A stretch of 64,000 bases of DNA from Sipunculus nudus (taxonomy: Eukaryota; Annelida; Sipuncula; Golfingiida; Sipunculidae): positions 42,574,456-42,638,455 of the forward strand of contig CM049318.1 in NCBI GenBank assembly GCA_026874595.1, read 5' to 3'. Made by a program: the position numbers and the translations under genes. Of the stretch, positions 48,826 through 60,342 are shown in pieces (position 1 is the first letter of the stretch; every line of letters starts with the position of its first letter). Under the pieces are notes generated by a model. The model did no database searches and was not told the origin of the DNA. It worked only from the letters and a program-made list of their open reading frames with translations.

Positions 48826-48925
48826 CAACCACTATTGTGTTAAAAAAAATTAACAATAGTGGTTGCAAATGCAACCATTGTTGTAATAATTATTACAATA
48901 GTGAACGTTATTACAATAGTGGGTA
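48826..48925. repeat. Hairpin and palindrome of the ATTACAATAGTG family
   Basis: CAACCACTATTG (48826-48837) pairs perfectly with CAATAGTGGTTG (48854-48865). TTGTAATAATTATTACAA (48881-48898) is an 18-bp perfect palindrome. The modules match those of the trimer at 46.2-47.0 kb, so this looks like a rearranged relative. Confidence 0.8.
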
Positions 48926-48951
48926 CAGAGGGTACACCTAGTTTGCGATCA

Positions 48952-49010
48952 AAGTGACATGTGCATGTGTTGAGCGGCCACGTGCATGTGTTCAGCGGCA
49001 ATGTGCATGT
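48952..49010. repeat. Short minisatellite (GTGTTGAGCGGCCACGTGCAT), left part
   Basis: Two to three ~22-bp units are interrupted at 49011 by the TGTTAC element and resume at 50619. Confidence 0.85.
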
Positions 49011-49457
49011 TGTTACAACCCATAATGTAATAACCGGCCCATAATGTAATAACGGCCCATATTGTAATAAAAACGACCCATAATGTTATAATCATACCCT
49101 GGCCATATTGTAATAAAACTGGCCCATACTGCAATAACGGCCCATAATGTAATAAAAAACGGCCCATATTGTAATAACGGCCCATATTGTAATAAAAACG
49201 ACCCATATTGTAATAATCATACCCTACCTATATTGTAATAAAACGGGAAGTGGGAAAAACGACCAATATTGTAATAACATATATATATTGTAATAACATA
49301 TGTTTAAGCTCAAGAATGACAGGGCACACGCTTAGTGTCATTTACATAATATCCTGCCCCCTCCCATACCTTCTCCATGAACCTGTTACTAACCTCAATG
49401 AAACCATGGTTCACAATTGAATAAAAAAATCATATTTTCATACACTAAAATATAACG

Positions 49458-49458
<1 letters not shown>

Positions 49459-49501
<43 letters not shown>
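49459..49501. repeat. (AAT)n microsatellite
   Basis: About 14 trinucleotide units inside copy C. Confidence 0.95.
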
Positions 49502-49504
<3 letters not shown>

Positions 49505-49515
49505 TTATTATTTTA

Positions 49516-49522
<7 letters not shown>

Positions 49523-49554
<32 letters not shown>
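49523..49554. repeat. (TA)n microsatellite
   Basis: About 15 TA units inside copy C. Confidence 0.95.
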
Positions 49555-49557
<3 letters not shown>

Positions 49558-50138
49558 GTATATATAACAGTTTTCATAGTACCCATGTATGCATATTAGC
49601 GCCCCCCCCCCCCCCCCACAACTTTCGAATTTCTAAATCCGCCACTAATCATGGCCCCCTGCCCTCCCTCAAACCTGGTTACGCCCCTGAATCTCCCTGC
49701 TCTGCGCCCTATGCTCTACCTCTAGAACACAGAAACCGGCAATTTCAAATTGTTGTTTTGTTGTTAGGGCTAATTATTTTTAAAAATTAAATTGTAAACT
49801 CTTGAATCGCACGAATGACGCATCCAGGTTTTAACTTCAAATACGTGCGTTGAAAGCTCTTAATCTTTGCGACGTGTTATACATGTTAACCTAAGACATC
49901 TTAACCTATGCATATATGGGCACAAAACAATTGCAGCAGTACCTACATTTATAATTTCTAAATCTCGGAAGGTTTCGGGAGATCATATAAAATATTCTCT
50001 ATGATACATTGAGCAAAACACACTGAAATTTAAACTTTCATTTATATTTTAAAAAGAATTAAAATACATTAAAATGTATCGATAATGAGAGTTTTGTATA
50101 TTTTATCTGTTAAAATTGACAAAATATTTACATTTTGG

Positions 50139-50140
<2 letters not shown>

Positions 50141-50177
<37 letters not shown>

Positions 50178-50181
50178 TATT
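50141..50181. repeat. (TA)n microsatellite
   Basis: About 20 TA units with one interruption, marking the point from which copies B and C align. Confidence 0.95.
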
Positions 50182-50618
50182 ATCTTGTTTTAATACTTTA
50201 TCACCCTATTTAAACACTGATTCAACAAAAGAATAATCATGAATCATGGCCATATTTCGCTCATATTAGCTTTGTCACCGTTTTAAACAAATAGTCATTA
50301 TGTAATCCAGTGGTTTTTCATACTTGTATGTTCACTTACACATTCGTGTTACGAGAAGTCAATATTTGAATTGTCTAAATTAATTTGCATGAACTTTGAT
50401 TTATAAAATTATTGGCCGTTTTTACCCACCTTCGATTTTATTACGATATGGGCCGTTTTACCCACTTGCGATTTTATTTCAATATGGGCAGGGTATAGTT
50501 ATTTCAATATGGGCCGTTTTTTATTACATCATGGGCTATTATTACATTATGGGTCGTTTTATTACAATATGGGCCGTTATTACATTATGGCCCAGTTATT
50601 ACATTATGGGTCGTAACA

Positions 50619-50690
50619 CATGTGTTGAGCGGCTGCATGCATGTTTTGATCGGCCACGTGCATGTGTTGAGCGGCTGCACGTATGTCGGC
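50619..50690. repeat. Short minisatellite (GTGTTGAGCGGCTGCATGCAT), right part
   Basis: Continuation of 48952-49010 beyond the inserted element, about three units. Confidence 0.85.
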
Positions 50691-52324
50691 GCAACCTTCT
50701 TCCTTGGTGTCAATAGCATAAATTCTGAATCATTTTGCCTTCAGCGCTTTTAACGAGGCATTGCATACAACCTACTTAGTTTTCTTATTTTATTCTAAAA
50801 CAAAATATAATATATTTAGACCGCTATGTTTATAAAACTTTATGTTTTGCATTTTCTGTTTAATACATGGGGAATTTTTGCCATATTCTTGACCTTAAAT
50901 ACCCTTTTTTTATTTTTGTGATTCTTATCTTGTATCGTATATGTGAATACCGGAAATTAAAGATGCCGTATTTTTTTATATCAAGAAAAACGCTGTACGT
51001 GTCATGTAGCGGATTACTTTTCTTCTCTATATTTCTCTGCTGCAATATTGAAGGCCTACATGTTATTATATATTTAGTTTTTTTTTACATTCTTTTATTG
51101 CCAAAGATCACTGATTTAAATAAATAATTAAATTATCTGCTCAAAATTATACGAGAAAGGGGTTGTTTTGCTTATAGTGATGCCAATAAATTACAAAGAC
51201 AGAGAAACAAATTCTCTGGTAGCAGCTATGAAACAACCCATTCCATTCAGCTGTATCATTGACATGAAAAAGGAATAATTAACCAGCAGTCACAGGAAGT
51301 GGCTCACTGAGAATACAGTTGTTGTTGGATCTTGTGCAGTTATTCGACGCGGGAACAAACTTGCGCCTCTGCTTACCGATTTTAGACTTACAAATGCTTT
51401 CGCTTGTTGCATAGAGAGTATTACATTACCAAGTTTTATTGACTGTCAAGTTCACTAAGTGGGCATGCGTTTGTCTCTAGGTTTAAGGTTCTGTTTGTTC
51501 CTTTCTATTTATTAGCGGGTCGTTTGTAGACGCTCGAGGACAAATCGTTCGAATGACGTAACCAACGCACGAGACGGGATAGTTGAAAAATCGTTCATAT
51601 TGTGAATGGTACAAGCAATATATTTTCATTATGATTCTGTATATGTCTCTCTGTACAAAACTGCCCTGGACCACGCAAAGATCCAACATTGAAAAAAAAA
51701 AAACCGTCAGTAGTAATAGCGGGCGCTCCAGATACCTTCTAATTTCCAAGCTTTCTGATATGATGGTAGATCTTTTTCTTTAAATACCGTTAGTGAATCG
51801 TGGTGAAGATCATGTCTATCCCCTTAGCAGTGCATTAAAAGGGTAAAATCCCTTTTTATTCAAGTTTTTTTAATTATTCAGTGGTCTATTTGGCACTCGG
51901 TCATGGCGTAAATTACATACATGGAATACAAGAGACAGGTCGCGATACAGATATGTGGCGACTAGTTCTCATGGTCTGTTTACATATGAGGACAGGATAT
52001 AGGACAGGTTATTTTACCTCGGGTTCTGCAAAAGATCTTTCTTGAAGGGAAACCAGAATTGAATTAGATAGTTTTACTCTGACTTTTAGAAAAGTCATTA
52101 TAAGGAGCTAATATTAAAGGCTATTTACATTCTTATCTGCTGACACTGTCACTTTTATTTATTTTGCAAATCATCATCAGTGCCAACATTCGTAAGCATT
52201 AGCGATCAAGTGCTCCCAATTACATGCACAATACAGAGTCAAATCAGGTGTTTTCAAGCCGCCTTATTCTGACTCAGCTCTTTTATCGAAACAATTTCTT
52301 TTAGTGAGATAAAACACGAACATA
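50691..52324. other. Intergenic DNA, no feature recognised
   Basis: An 86-codon hydrophobic frame at 50867-51127 is AT-driven and not supported as a gene. Confidence 0.5.
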
Positions 52325-53935
52325 CCAGCAGGTGGTGAGATAACACATATATAAACTAGCCAGGTGGTAAAATAACACATGTACAAACGGTGAGATAACG
52401 CACGTACATACCAGTCATACCAGTCAGGTGGTGAAAGAACCCACGTACATAGCAGTCAGGTGGTGAGATAACACACATATAAACTAGCCAGGTGGTAATA
52501 TAACTCACATACATACCAGTCAAGATGTGAGATAACATACGTACAAACCAGCCATACCACCAAGGTGGTGAGATAACACACGTACAAACCAGCCACACCA
52601 GTCAGGTGGTGAAATAACACATGTTCAAACCAACCAGATGGTAAGATATCTCACGTATATACCAGCCAGGTGGCGAGGTAGCACAGTTAAAAACCAGCCA
52701 GGTGGTGAGGTAACACATATATAAACTAATCATGTGGTAAGATAAAATATGTACATACAAGTCAGGTGGTAAGATTACGCACGTACAAATCAGCCATACC
52801 AGCAAGATGGTGAGATAACACACGTACAAACATGCCATACCAGTCAGGTGGTGAAAGAACCCACGTACATAGCAGTCAGGTGGTGAGATAACACACATAT
52901 AAACTAGCCAGGTGGTAAGATAACACGTACAAACGGTGAGATAACGCACGTACATACCAGTCATACCAGTCAGGTGGTGAAAGAACCCACGTACATAGCA
53001 GTCAGGTGGTGAGATAACACACATATAAACTAGCCAGGTGGTAATATAACTCACATACATACCAGTCAAGATGTGAGATAACATACGTACAAACCAGCCA
53101 TACCACCAAGGTGGTGAGATAACACACGTACAAACCAGCCACACCAGTCAGGTGGTGAAATAACACATGTTCAAACCAACCAGATGGTAAGATATCTCAC
53201 GTATATACCAGCTAGGTGGCGAGGTAGCACAGTTAAAAACCAGCCAGGTGGTGAGGTAACACATATATAAACTAATCATGTGGTAAGATAAAATATGTAC
53301 ATACAAGTCAGGTGGTAAGATTACGCACGTACAAATCAGCCATACCAGCAAGATGGTGAGATAACACACGTACAAACATGCCATACCAGTCAGGCGGTGA
53401 GAAAACACAGGTTCAAACGAGCAAGATGGTGAGATAGCACACGTATAAACAAGCCATACCAGCAAGGTGGTGAGAAAACACATTTTCAAACGAGCAAGAT
53501 GGTGAGATAACACAGTTACAAACCAGCCAAGTGGTAAGATAACTCACGTACATACCAGCCAGGTGATGAGATAACTCGAGTACATACCAGCTAGGTGGTG
53601 AGATAACTCACGTACATACTAGCCAGGTGGTGAAATAACTCACGTACATACTAGCCAGGTGGTGAGATAACTCACGTACCTACTAGCCAGGTGGTGAGAT
53701 AACTCACGTACATACTAGCCAGGTGGTGAGACAACTTACGTACATACTAGCCAGGTGGTGAGATTACTCACGTACATGCTAGCCAGGTGCTAAGATAACA
53801 CATGTACATACTAGTCAGGTGGTAAGATAATATACACAAACCAGCCATACCAGCAAAGTGGTGAGATGACTCACGTACAAACCAGATATACCAGTCAGGT
53901 GATGAGATAACACACGCACAAACCAGCCAGGAGCC
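52325..53935. repeat. Minisatellite, ~32-bp unit with longer variants, about 45 copies
   Basis: The core unit is AGCCAGGTGGTGAGATAACT plus CACGTACATACT. Longer variants insert CATACCAG. A 546-bp block (starting near 52381) is repeated in tandem near 52927, shown by the markers GTACAAACGGTGAGATAACG and ATGTTCAAACCAACC, both exactly 546 bp apart. From about 53560 the units become simple and uniform. Minus-strand frames of up to 180 codons are repeats, not genes. Confidence 0.96.
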
Positions 53936-54249
53936 ATGACCAGTAAATCTCATTACACCGGTAAGCCTGCACGGACAGGTGATGGAAATCCTGTAACAAA
54001 TGTTTATGTTTACTATTCATTAAACGTTTGTAGTATAGATTTCTAAATACTGGTAAATGAATTAGGACGGATATATGTATGTTGATATTTTCTCAGAATT
54101 TCTGATTCTCAGTGAGGCTTATAATAATAATAATGTTAATTATAATTATAACAGCAACAATATAATAATCACTAGATTTTTAGCCTGTGCTTTTCGTAAT
54201 GGACCCACGAGACCGCGTATTGCACGAAAACTCCGAGCTGGGGCAGAGA
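53936..54249. other. Intergenic DNA with an ATA/ATT-rich patch
   Basis: The patch at 54120-54170 is a degenerate (AAT)n tract next to the first copy of the paired dispersed repeat. Confidence 0.6.
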
Positions 54250-54550
54250 ATGCTTTCTGACCACGTTCTCAACAGGCCAGTGTGCTCTAATGCGGGAAGA
54301 TCCCCTGGGCGCCTCCTGAAAAAGCGTGACATGCGTGGAGGACCTTAAAGTTCAAAACGAATAGGGACACCTAAGGGGGTAATATTAAAATTATTAATTA
54401 TTCAGCTTCATAGGAAATAATCCCGCAAAAGAAAACAAACTTGCCCTAGAGGAGCACACCGACGATACGTGTGCAGAATTTTGAGAGTCAAATCAGAGCG
54501 GAAGCAGGTAAACTATGTCTAGAAAAAATCCAGCTGCGTATTAATTACAT
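54250..54550. repeat. Dispersed repeat, copy 1
   Basis: Shares CTCCTGAAAAAGCGTGACAT, GCGTGGAGGACCTTAAAG, AATCCCGCAAAAGAAAACAA and GTCAAATCAGAGC with copy 2 at 55490. Both copies lie near an ATT-rich tract, perhaps the tail of a retroposon. Confidence 0.8.
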
Positions 54551-55489
54551 AGAACACCTGCACCTGTGGAAAATCCAAGGCTCTATATAATAAATATTTT
54601 TGTAATGAGCAGTTAGGGACTAAACGACGCATTTTTTATTCCTAAGATTTTCGCAGGAACTTTTTTCATGTGTTTCACTTTCATGATAAAAAGATTACTT
54701 ATGCTAGAATTCTGAAGGAAATCCCCTACCCAAAATAAGTTTTGGAAAGAGACGTGAGGCATAAACAGGTTGTACGAATGTTTACGTGGAAACGTTTTTC
54801 CTTGATAAATAACATGGGTCTGACAGCATCATTGCCTAAGAATTATCGTAGTGTAACGATTGTATAAAGAAGTATTCTATCGTGAAATTATATGCATATA
54901 ACTGAATAAAGTTTATGAAAGATACCTTGTATAAATTGATGCTCAGACGACATAGTGAAACACGATGTTTATTCATTGAAGTCAGTTGAGGGTAGTCTTA
55001 GGCATGTCATCAGACACATGCGTTATGCGTCAACACATGCATATTTCGTTTAAGGCCCTTGTACGCGAAACGTATATATAGTTGCTGGAGAGTCCCTGGA
55101 GAATGAGCTCCTAAGAAATGTGTGCACCCCCTCCCCCCTCCGAATTGGCTTAAGATTGGAGGGCTTCTTTTTGAAAAAAATTCAAACAACCCATTATTCG
55201 GCCACACTGTTAAATTATGGTTATAATGGAAAGATGCTTCTGAATGTATAAAAAATCAACATACCTGTAAACCCATAAAACGGTGGTCGTGTAATAGTCT
55301 CAGCTGCTTTTGTCCACTCAACGGAAAAGCGCTTTCTATTGAAAGCAGATTCGTGTTGACATGTGTTCCGCCCTTGAATTTAATCGTTACTTCCTTTTGA
55401 AAAACTTTAATTCCCTTACAGGCGTTTTAATTGAAATGGGGTCAATGGGGATTACAGGTGATCCGCTTGACCGTACATTTTCAGGCAGG
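54551..55489. other. Intergenic DNA, no feature recognised
   Basis: No supported gene or repeat. Confidence 0.5.
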
Positions 55490-55780
55490 ACATGTCTTAA
55501 CAGGAGAGTGAGCTCGAGATGCAAGAAAATCACCAAGGCCCCTCCTGAAAAAGCGTGAAATGCGTGGAGGACCTTAAAGCACAAAAGAAATAGGGGCACC
55601 TAATGGGGAAATGTTAAAAATATTAATTATGCACTTAATAGTTAATAATCCCGCAAAAGAAAACAAACTTGTCCCAGAAGAGGACACCGATGATTCGTGA
55701 GCAGAATTTGGTCTGTCAAATCAGAGCTAAAGCAGGTTAACCATTCTCTAGTAAATAAAACCCAACTTTGTATTAATTAT
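55490..55780. repeat. Dispersed repeat, copy 2
   Basis: Same orientation as copy 1, about 1.24 kb downstream, with point differences and small indels. It is followed by an (AAT)-rich tract at 55795-55830. Confidence 0.8.
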
Positions 55781-56330
55781 ACAGATAAAATTAACAATAA
55801 TAATATTAATAATAATTATAATAATGATAGTAAATTAACTTTCTTTAGCGAAAATCCATTGGTTCTAAACGCATAACACTGTATATACTGCATATAAAAA
55901 AATGTAACAATCATAAAATATATATGAGATGACAGAATTAATATTACGGACTACTGATAACCATGGCACTCGAGCTGCTGAGAGTAACGATCTACTCATT
56001 TATAAACCTAATACCAACAACTAGTATTTGAAACGTCTTCATTGTTTGCCCTGGTAAGAGTCTGGAATATATATTACAGTTACAAATTATTTCTATCATT
56101 ATTTTATCAATGTATCAATATTACAAAAGATTGCATTTTGCCCAATTGCTTCATTGCATTGCAGCTCATATTACAATATATTCTTACTGTGCCATTTCAG
56201 CCTTTTTGCTTTTTCATAAGTATATGATTTATCTTCTAAATATGAGATTATATTTTTTCAATTCTTATAATTAATTTTATCAATATATATTTTATCATTC
56301 TTAGTCGTAGTATCATATATTTATTCCCTG
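55781..56330. other. AT-rich intergenic DNA
   Basis: The AAT-rich tract at 55795-55830 is the only distinct feature. Confidence 0.5.
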
Positions 56331-57360
56331 CCTAACGGAGCGCGGGGATACAGTGATCAGCTCTGTCCGTCCGTCCGTCGGTCCGTAAAAAAATTTATGC
56401 GACGTGTTATCTCAAAAAGTTTTAGTCGGATCTACTTCAAATTGTAGTAGCAGGTGCATCTTATGGGTCTCCAGAGCTGACTAGGTTTTGTTCACACTTG
56501 AATTTATTTATTTTTTTTTTATACAACATTTTTACATTTATTTTTGTACTTTATTTCTCAAAAAAGTATAACTGAGATCTACTTCTTATTAAAATAGCAG
56601 GTCCATCTTAATGGTCGGTCTCCTGAAATAATTAGGTTTTGGTCACGCTCGAATGATATTTGGATTTTTTACACGCCCGTCCAGGAGGGGACGTATTATG
56701 GTATATCTAAAGTCCTTCTGTCCATCCATCTGTCCGTCCGTCCGTTAACGTTTAGTGTCGCCGCGATAACTTACCCGGCTTCTATGGATATTCCCGAAAC
56801 TCACCGGAGCTACTTAAAAATAGATTATCTAATCCTAGTTCGATTATAGGCCAATTCCCCGAATATTTAATGAGGTCAGATATCACAAGGCTACTTTGTG
56901 GTGTCGCCGGGATAATTAATGAGGAATACGTTGGATTTTGATCAAACTCAGCAGAAATATTAATCAATATAATATCTTGCCTAATTTTGATTTCCAGCAA
57001 AATCCACGCATATTTATATAGTAAAGTCAGAGGTCTCCTAATTTTGGTGGCACCATGAAGACTTACCCAAAGTCTTATGGATTTTCATGAAACTAAATAA
57101 ACATATTTACCAAAAGAGTTCCTCACCTGAATTACATTCCCATCAGAATTCACGCATATTTAATGAGGCCAGAGGACACCAGATACACAACGGACACGTT
57201 TGCGGTGCTTTTTTTATGAATTGTTTTATACAAAATTTTAAAATTTCACATGCGACACTATTTCTCAAAACGTTTTACTGGGATCTACTTCTATTTATAA
57301 TAGAAGCTGCATCCTATAAGTCACTTTCCGTATTGGCAGCAGGTTAGGTTCTCTGATTAA
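56331..57360. repeat. Dispersed repeat block with (CCGT)n segments
   Basis: TTTCTCAAAA…GT.TTA.T.GGATCTACTTC recurs near 56410, 56560 and 57260, each followed by a TAGCAGGT/GAAGCTGCATC stretch. (TCCGTCCG)n occurs near 56370 and 56725. CCCG.AACTCA-type text recurs near 56795 and 57080. This is a diverged, probably molluscan, repeat with no coding domain. Confidence 0.6.
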
Positions 57361-57394
57361 GCCTGCACAAAGGTTTTTCGGTCAGTTCTGAAAG

Positions 57395-57418
57395 GGTGTG
57401 TGTGTGCGTGCGTGTGTG
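57395..57418. repeat. (GT)n microsatellite, imperfect
   Basis: GTGTGTGTGCGTGCGTGTGTG tract of about 24 bp. Confidence 0.9.
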
Positions 57419-57538
57419 ATGGTGTATGTATACATTTCTCACATTCCCGTTTGGCGGGGATACAGTCCTCTGGACATTTTCTAGTTTGTATTGATATTTC
57501 AGGTGCACAGCCAAAAAAAATATCTTTTGAAAATAAAT

Positions 57539-57575
57539 TTTCTTGTCAGAAGAAACATTTTCTTCTGACAAGAAA
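57539..57575. repeat. Perfect 15-bp hairpin (TTTCTTGTCAGAAGA)
   Basis: 57539-57553 and 57561-57575 are exact reverse complements around a 7-base loop. Related TCTTGTCAGAAGAT and TTTTTCTTCTGACC motifs recur to about 57735, so the hairpin belongs to a small repeat cluster, perhaps a MITE. Confidence 0.85.
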
Positions 57576-57740
57576 TCTTCAAGATAATTTTCCATGATTT
57601 ATAGGCTACATGCTCAGGTAAGAAAAATGTATCATATTTTTCTTCTGACCAGATAAATTATCTTGTCAGAAGATATATTTTCCTGGCCAGTGTAAGAAAA
57701 GAAATTCTTACTGAATCTCAAGAAAATATTTCTTGTCACA

Positions 57741-59440
57741 AGATTTTTTTATATAAAGAAATTGCATTTTATTATGGGCAAGCACATGCCTGCATGAAGC
57801 ACACGCCTTGGAATGGAAATGTGCTGTAGTTGTTGAATTGCAGATATGGACATAAAAACATACATACACACATTCAAAAACTCCACCATGACAGCACTCA
57901 ATCACGAGAAAATCCGTTCTGTAGAATTTATTTTGTATTCATGGAATCACACATGATACAACAGAAGCTGCGATCCTTCACGAAACAGTCATTACCTGAG
58001 GCTAACTTGTGTGGTTTAAGGTTTCAGTGACCGTCAAGTTGTGTTTTAACTGAGGCTTTAGTCATGAATAACCTGTCCAAAGGTAAATAATTTACATATT
58101 AATAACACCAGATTATCGTTGCGATAACCTAGCAAATACTGAAATAGATATTTAAATGAAATTTGATAGAACTGGATTACACTAGTATTTGTGAACATAA
58201 TCTGAAAGCTTTTATTCTATTATCGTTAATTTCTCAAATTTTACGAAACGTTTTCCCTAAATAACAGATCATGAGTTTGGTGTTACTACAGACTACATAA
58301 TGATTAATAAATGAAACCGATTGACTCAGAGGCTATTAAAATACAGGGAGTTCCGTTCCCAAAACGATCACACTCAACCAGCCCTATATTCCTTTGTACT
58401 GAGCTGCTAACTTCTGCCGGCTTCTACGCCAATTACGTAAGTCAGGTCCATATCGCCTAGCGTGTATGTACGCAGCACGGAGCTGTGTCCGGCTTGCTGG
58501 TAAAGGTATATCTGAAGGGGCAGCTTGTATCTCTCCCCTAGGGATAAACGGTCATCGCTAACTTCACGTCTGCGGCAGCCTGTTTTAAACTAACAATTAC
58601 GTACAGACATCCCGATTGCAAAAGTCTGGCAAAGCATGGCGAATGCGAAAACGTTTTGACGCTGGATAAATCTTAGCCCGATATTAGACAACCTAAAATA
58701 TCCAGAAGGCGTATTTGTGACACATATCACGGTTAATATGAGCTCCACCTGCAAGCCATTAACCTATTAACACAAGAAGCCGTGGCCTTGGACCAACCAT
58801 ACGGGTGCAGTTGCTTAAGGCCATCTTAGTGATATCAGCTTGAGCAGAGTGATAACATTATGGGCAGTGGGACAGACACCGTCAGTTTAACCAACGACAA
58901 ATTACAAGAAAGAAACCTGTCTGAGGGACGAAGGATTAAGTTTATTTCGCTACTCGTCATGTATGCGGAACTCCCAACAGAGTCACTAAGGTCACAAGCT
59001 TTGTTAACTTAAACTATATACTTGAGCAGTTGCACATATATATTTTCTTATCGTCGAAGAACAGAGGACTAGGGGAATTCACCCGGGAGACACCGGTTTG
59101 TCCGAAGATAAGCAAGGGAGCGACAAATAACTTCTGCTTGGCGTTGCGAAGAAACCTGTTGAGACACAGCCGTATGATTGAACGTCATGCGATAGTGGTT
59201 TCAAAACCATTCATGTGGTTAATATAGGAGTAGAAGTTTATTACCGGCGGCCCAAGGATCAAAGCCACTAGGTTTTTCACCCTGTGCGTGTAACTGGTTA
59301 CGTTTTGCAGCTTCAAGATCGTGGTGAATGGGTCAGGCTGAATTTGTACATCTCATGTTAGCGTGAAGAGAACTGAGTGAATCAATCGTGAGATAAGCGG
59401 AGCTTATACTTTAAAACAGACGATAAACGGGCTCATGAAG
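57741..59440. other. Intergenic DNA, no feature recognised
   Basis: Several short frames; none carries a recognisable domain. Confidence 0.5.
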
Positions 59441-60342
59441 CGGTTATACTGTAGTCGTCCCAGACATCCGCTGTGTAACCACTGCTTTGAATGTCAAGAT
59501 TCTCTGGGTAACACCACAATGGGCACAGAGCAAAGAATACGGGATATCGCTAATACCGATACTCTCGTGTGTGGAGGCAGTAAATGACTGCCTGCTTGAA
59601 AAACTGCAGGCAAACAACTAGTGCCCCTTAGCGTCCAGCCTGACCAGCCCATTCATTCAACACAGCAGTGTGGGCACTGGGCATAGTGTTTTTAATTGCC
59701 GATTATCCTGATGCATATAATTCATCAGTTTTATTTTGCCGTGCTAAACCTTAATACAAAACATGAAAAGACATAAGATAATTCTGCATTCGGCACAGTT
59801 TGCGTTAGAATTTGATCTTGAATCAACTGCCTTGTAGCGGCTGATACAAGGGAAACTGACTCCGGGTCTTTAGTCATTGATAAACGTCATATTTTGCAGG
59901 TTTCCTTGAACTATGATACATTATGGTACGAAACAATTGTAACCTCGTATTTATTTAATGATCATAATAATTAAAGAGACTCCATAGCGCGTATAAGCTA
60001 ACAAAGTGAAGACTGTCAGTTTCGTCCGTGTTAATGAGTGTCCGGCTGAATCACGCTTGCCTGCACAAACATGCTTCCGGCTGCGCCAGCTGGTCGTTCT
60101 TCTCCTCCATCTACACGAGAAGCTGCATTAGCGATATCCCGTATTGTACAGAGCCAATGAGAGCGGGTGTCGCATGTTAAAACTGGAGAACAATTGGGAT
60201 GCACAATGCGATACTACGCTCTCATTAGTCTGATTACAATTCTTTGCTCTGAACCCACCCTGGTGGTGTTGCCCAGAGAACCATGCCATGCCAAGCAGTG
60301 GTTATAGGGAAGGGTGTCTGGGACGACTGCAGTATATAACCG
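59441..60342. repeat. Imperfect long inverted repeat (fold-back)
   Basis: The left arm, 59441-59577, matches the reverse complement of 60104-60342. Shared text includes GTCGTCCCAGACA, TAACCACTGCTT, TTCTCTGGG(T/C)AACACCAC, CAGAGCAAAGAAT and TACGGGATATCGCTAAT. The right arm has about 95 extra bases between the last two blocks. The spacer of about 525 bp shows nothing coding. Confidence 0.85.
60157..60225. repeat. Small hairpin insert in the right arm
   Basis: ATGAGAGCG…TCGCAT (left) pairs with ATGCGA…CGCTCTCAT (right). This 69-bp stem-loop makes up most of the extra sequence of the right arm, so it looks like a tiny TIR insertion. Confidence 0.7.

Larger units (their letters stand above)
49011..50618. 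mobile_element. TGTTAC-family DNA element, copy C (1608 bp)
   Basis: The left end reads TGTTACAACCCATAATGTAA and the right end, inverted, TGTTACGACCCATAATGTAA. The inverted arms extend about 200-250 bp and consist of repeated CGGCCCATATTGTAATAA modules. CATGT flanks both sides (49006-49010, 50619-50623), compatible with a 5-bp duplication, although the target is itself repetitive. The interior holds an AAT microsatellite, two TA runs and a C16 run (49602-49617). It encodes nothing recognisable. Confidence 0.8.

Noticed and set aside
50867..51127. 86-codon hydrophobic frame, possible small membrane protein
   Set aside because: AT-rich DNA readily gives F/I/L/Y-rich frames; no start context, homology or splice signals.
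52356..53513. Minus-strand frames resembling a hydrophobic repeat protein
   Set aside because: Translation of the 32-bp minisatellite; apparent membrane character is compositional.
57395..57418. Possible telomere-like repeat
   Set aside because: It is an imperfect GT microsatellite; no TTAGGG array occurs in the window.
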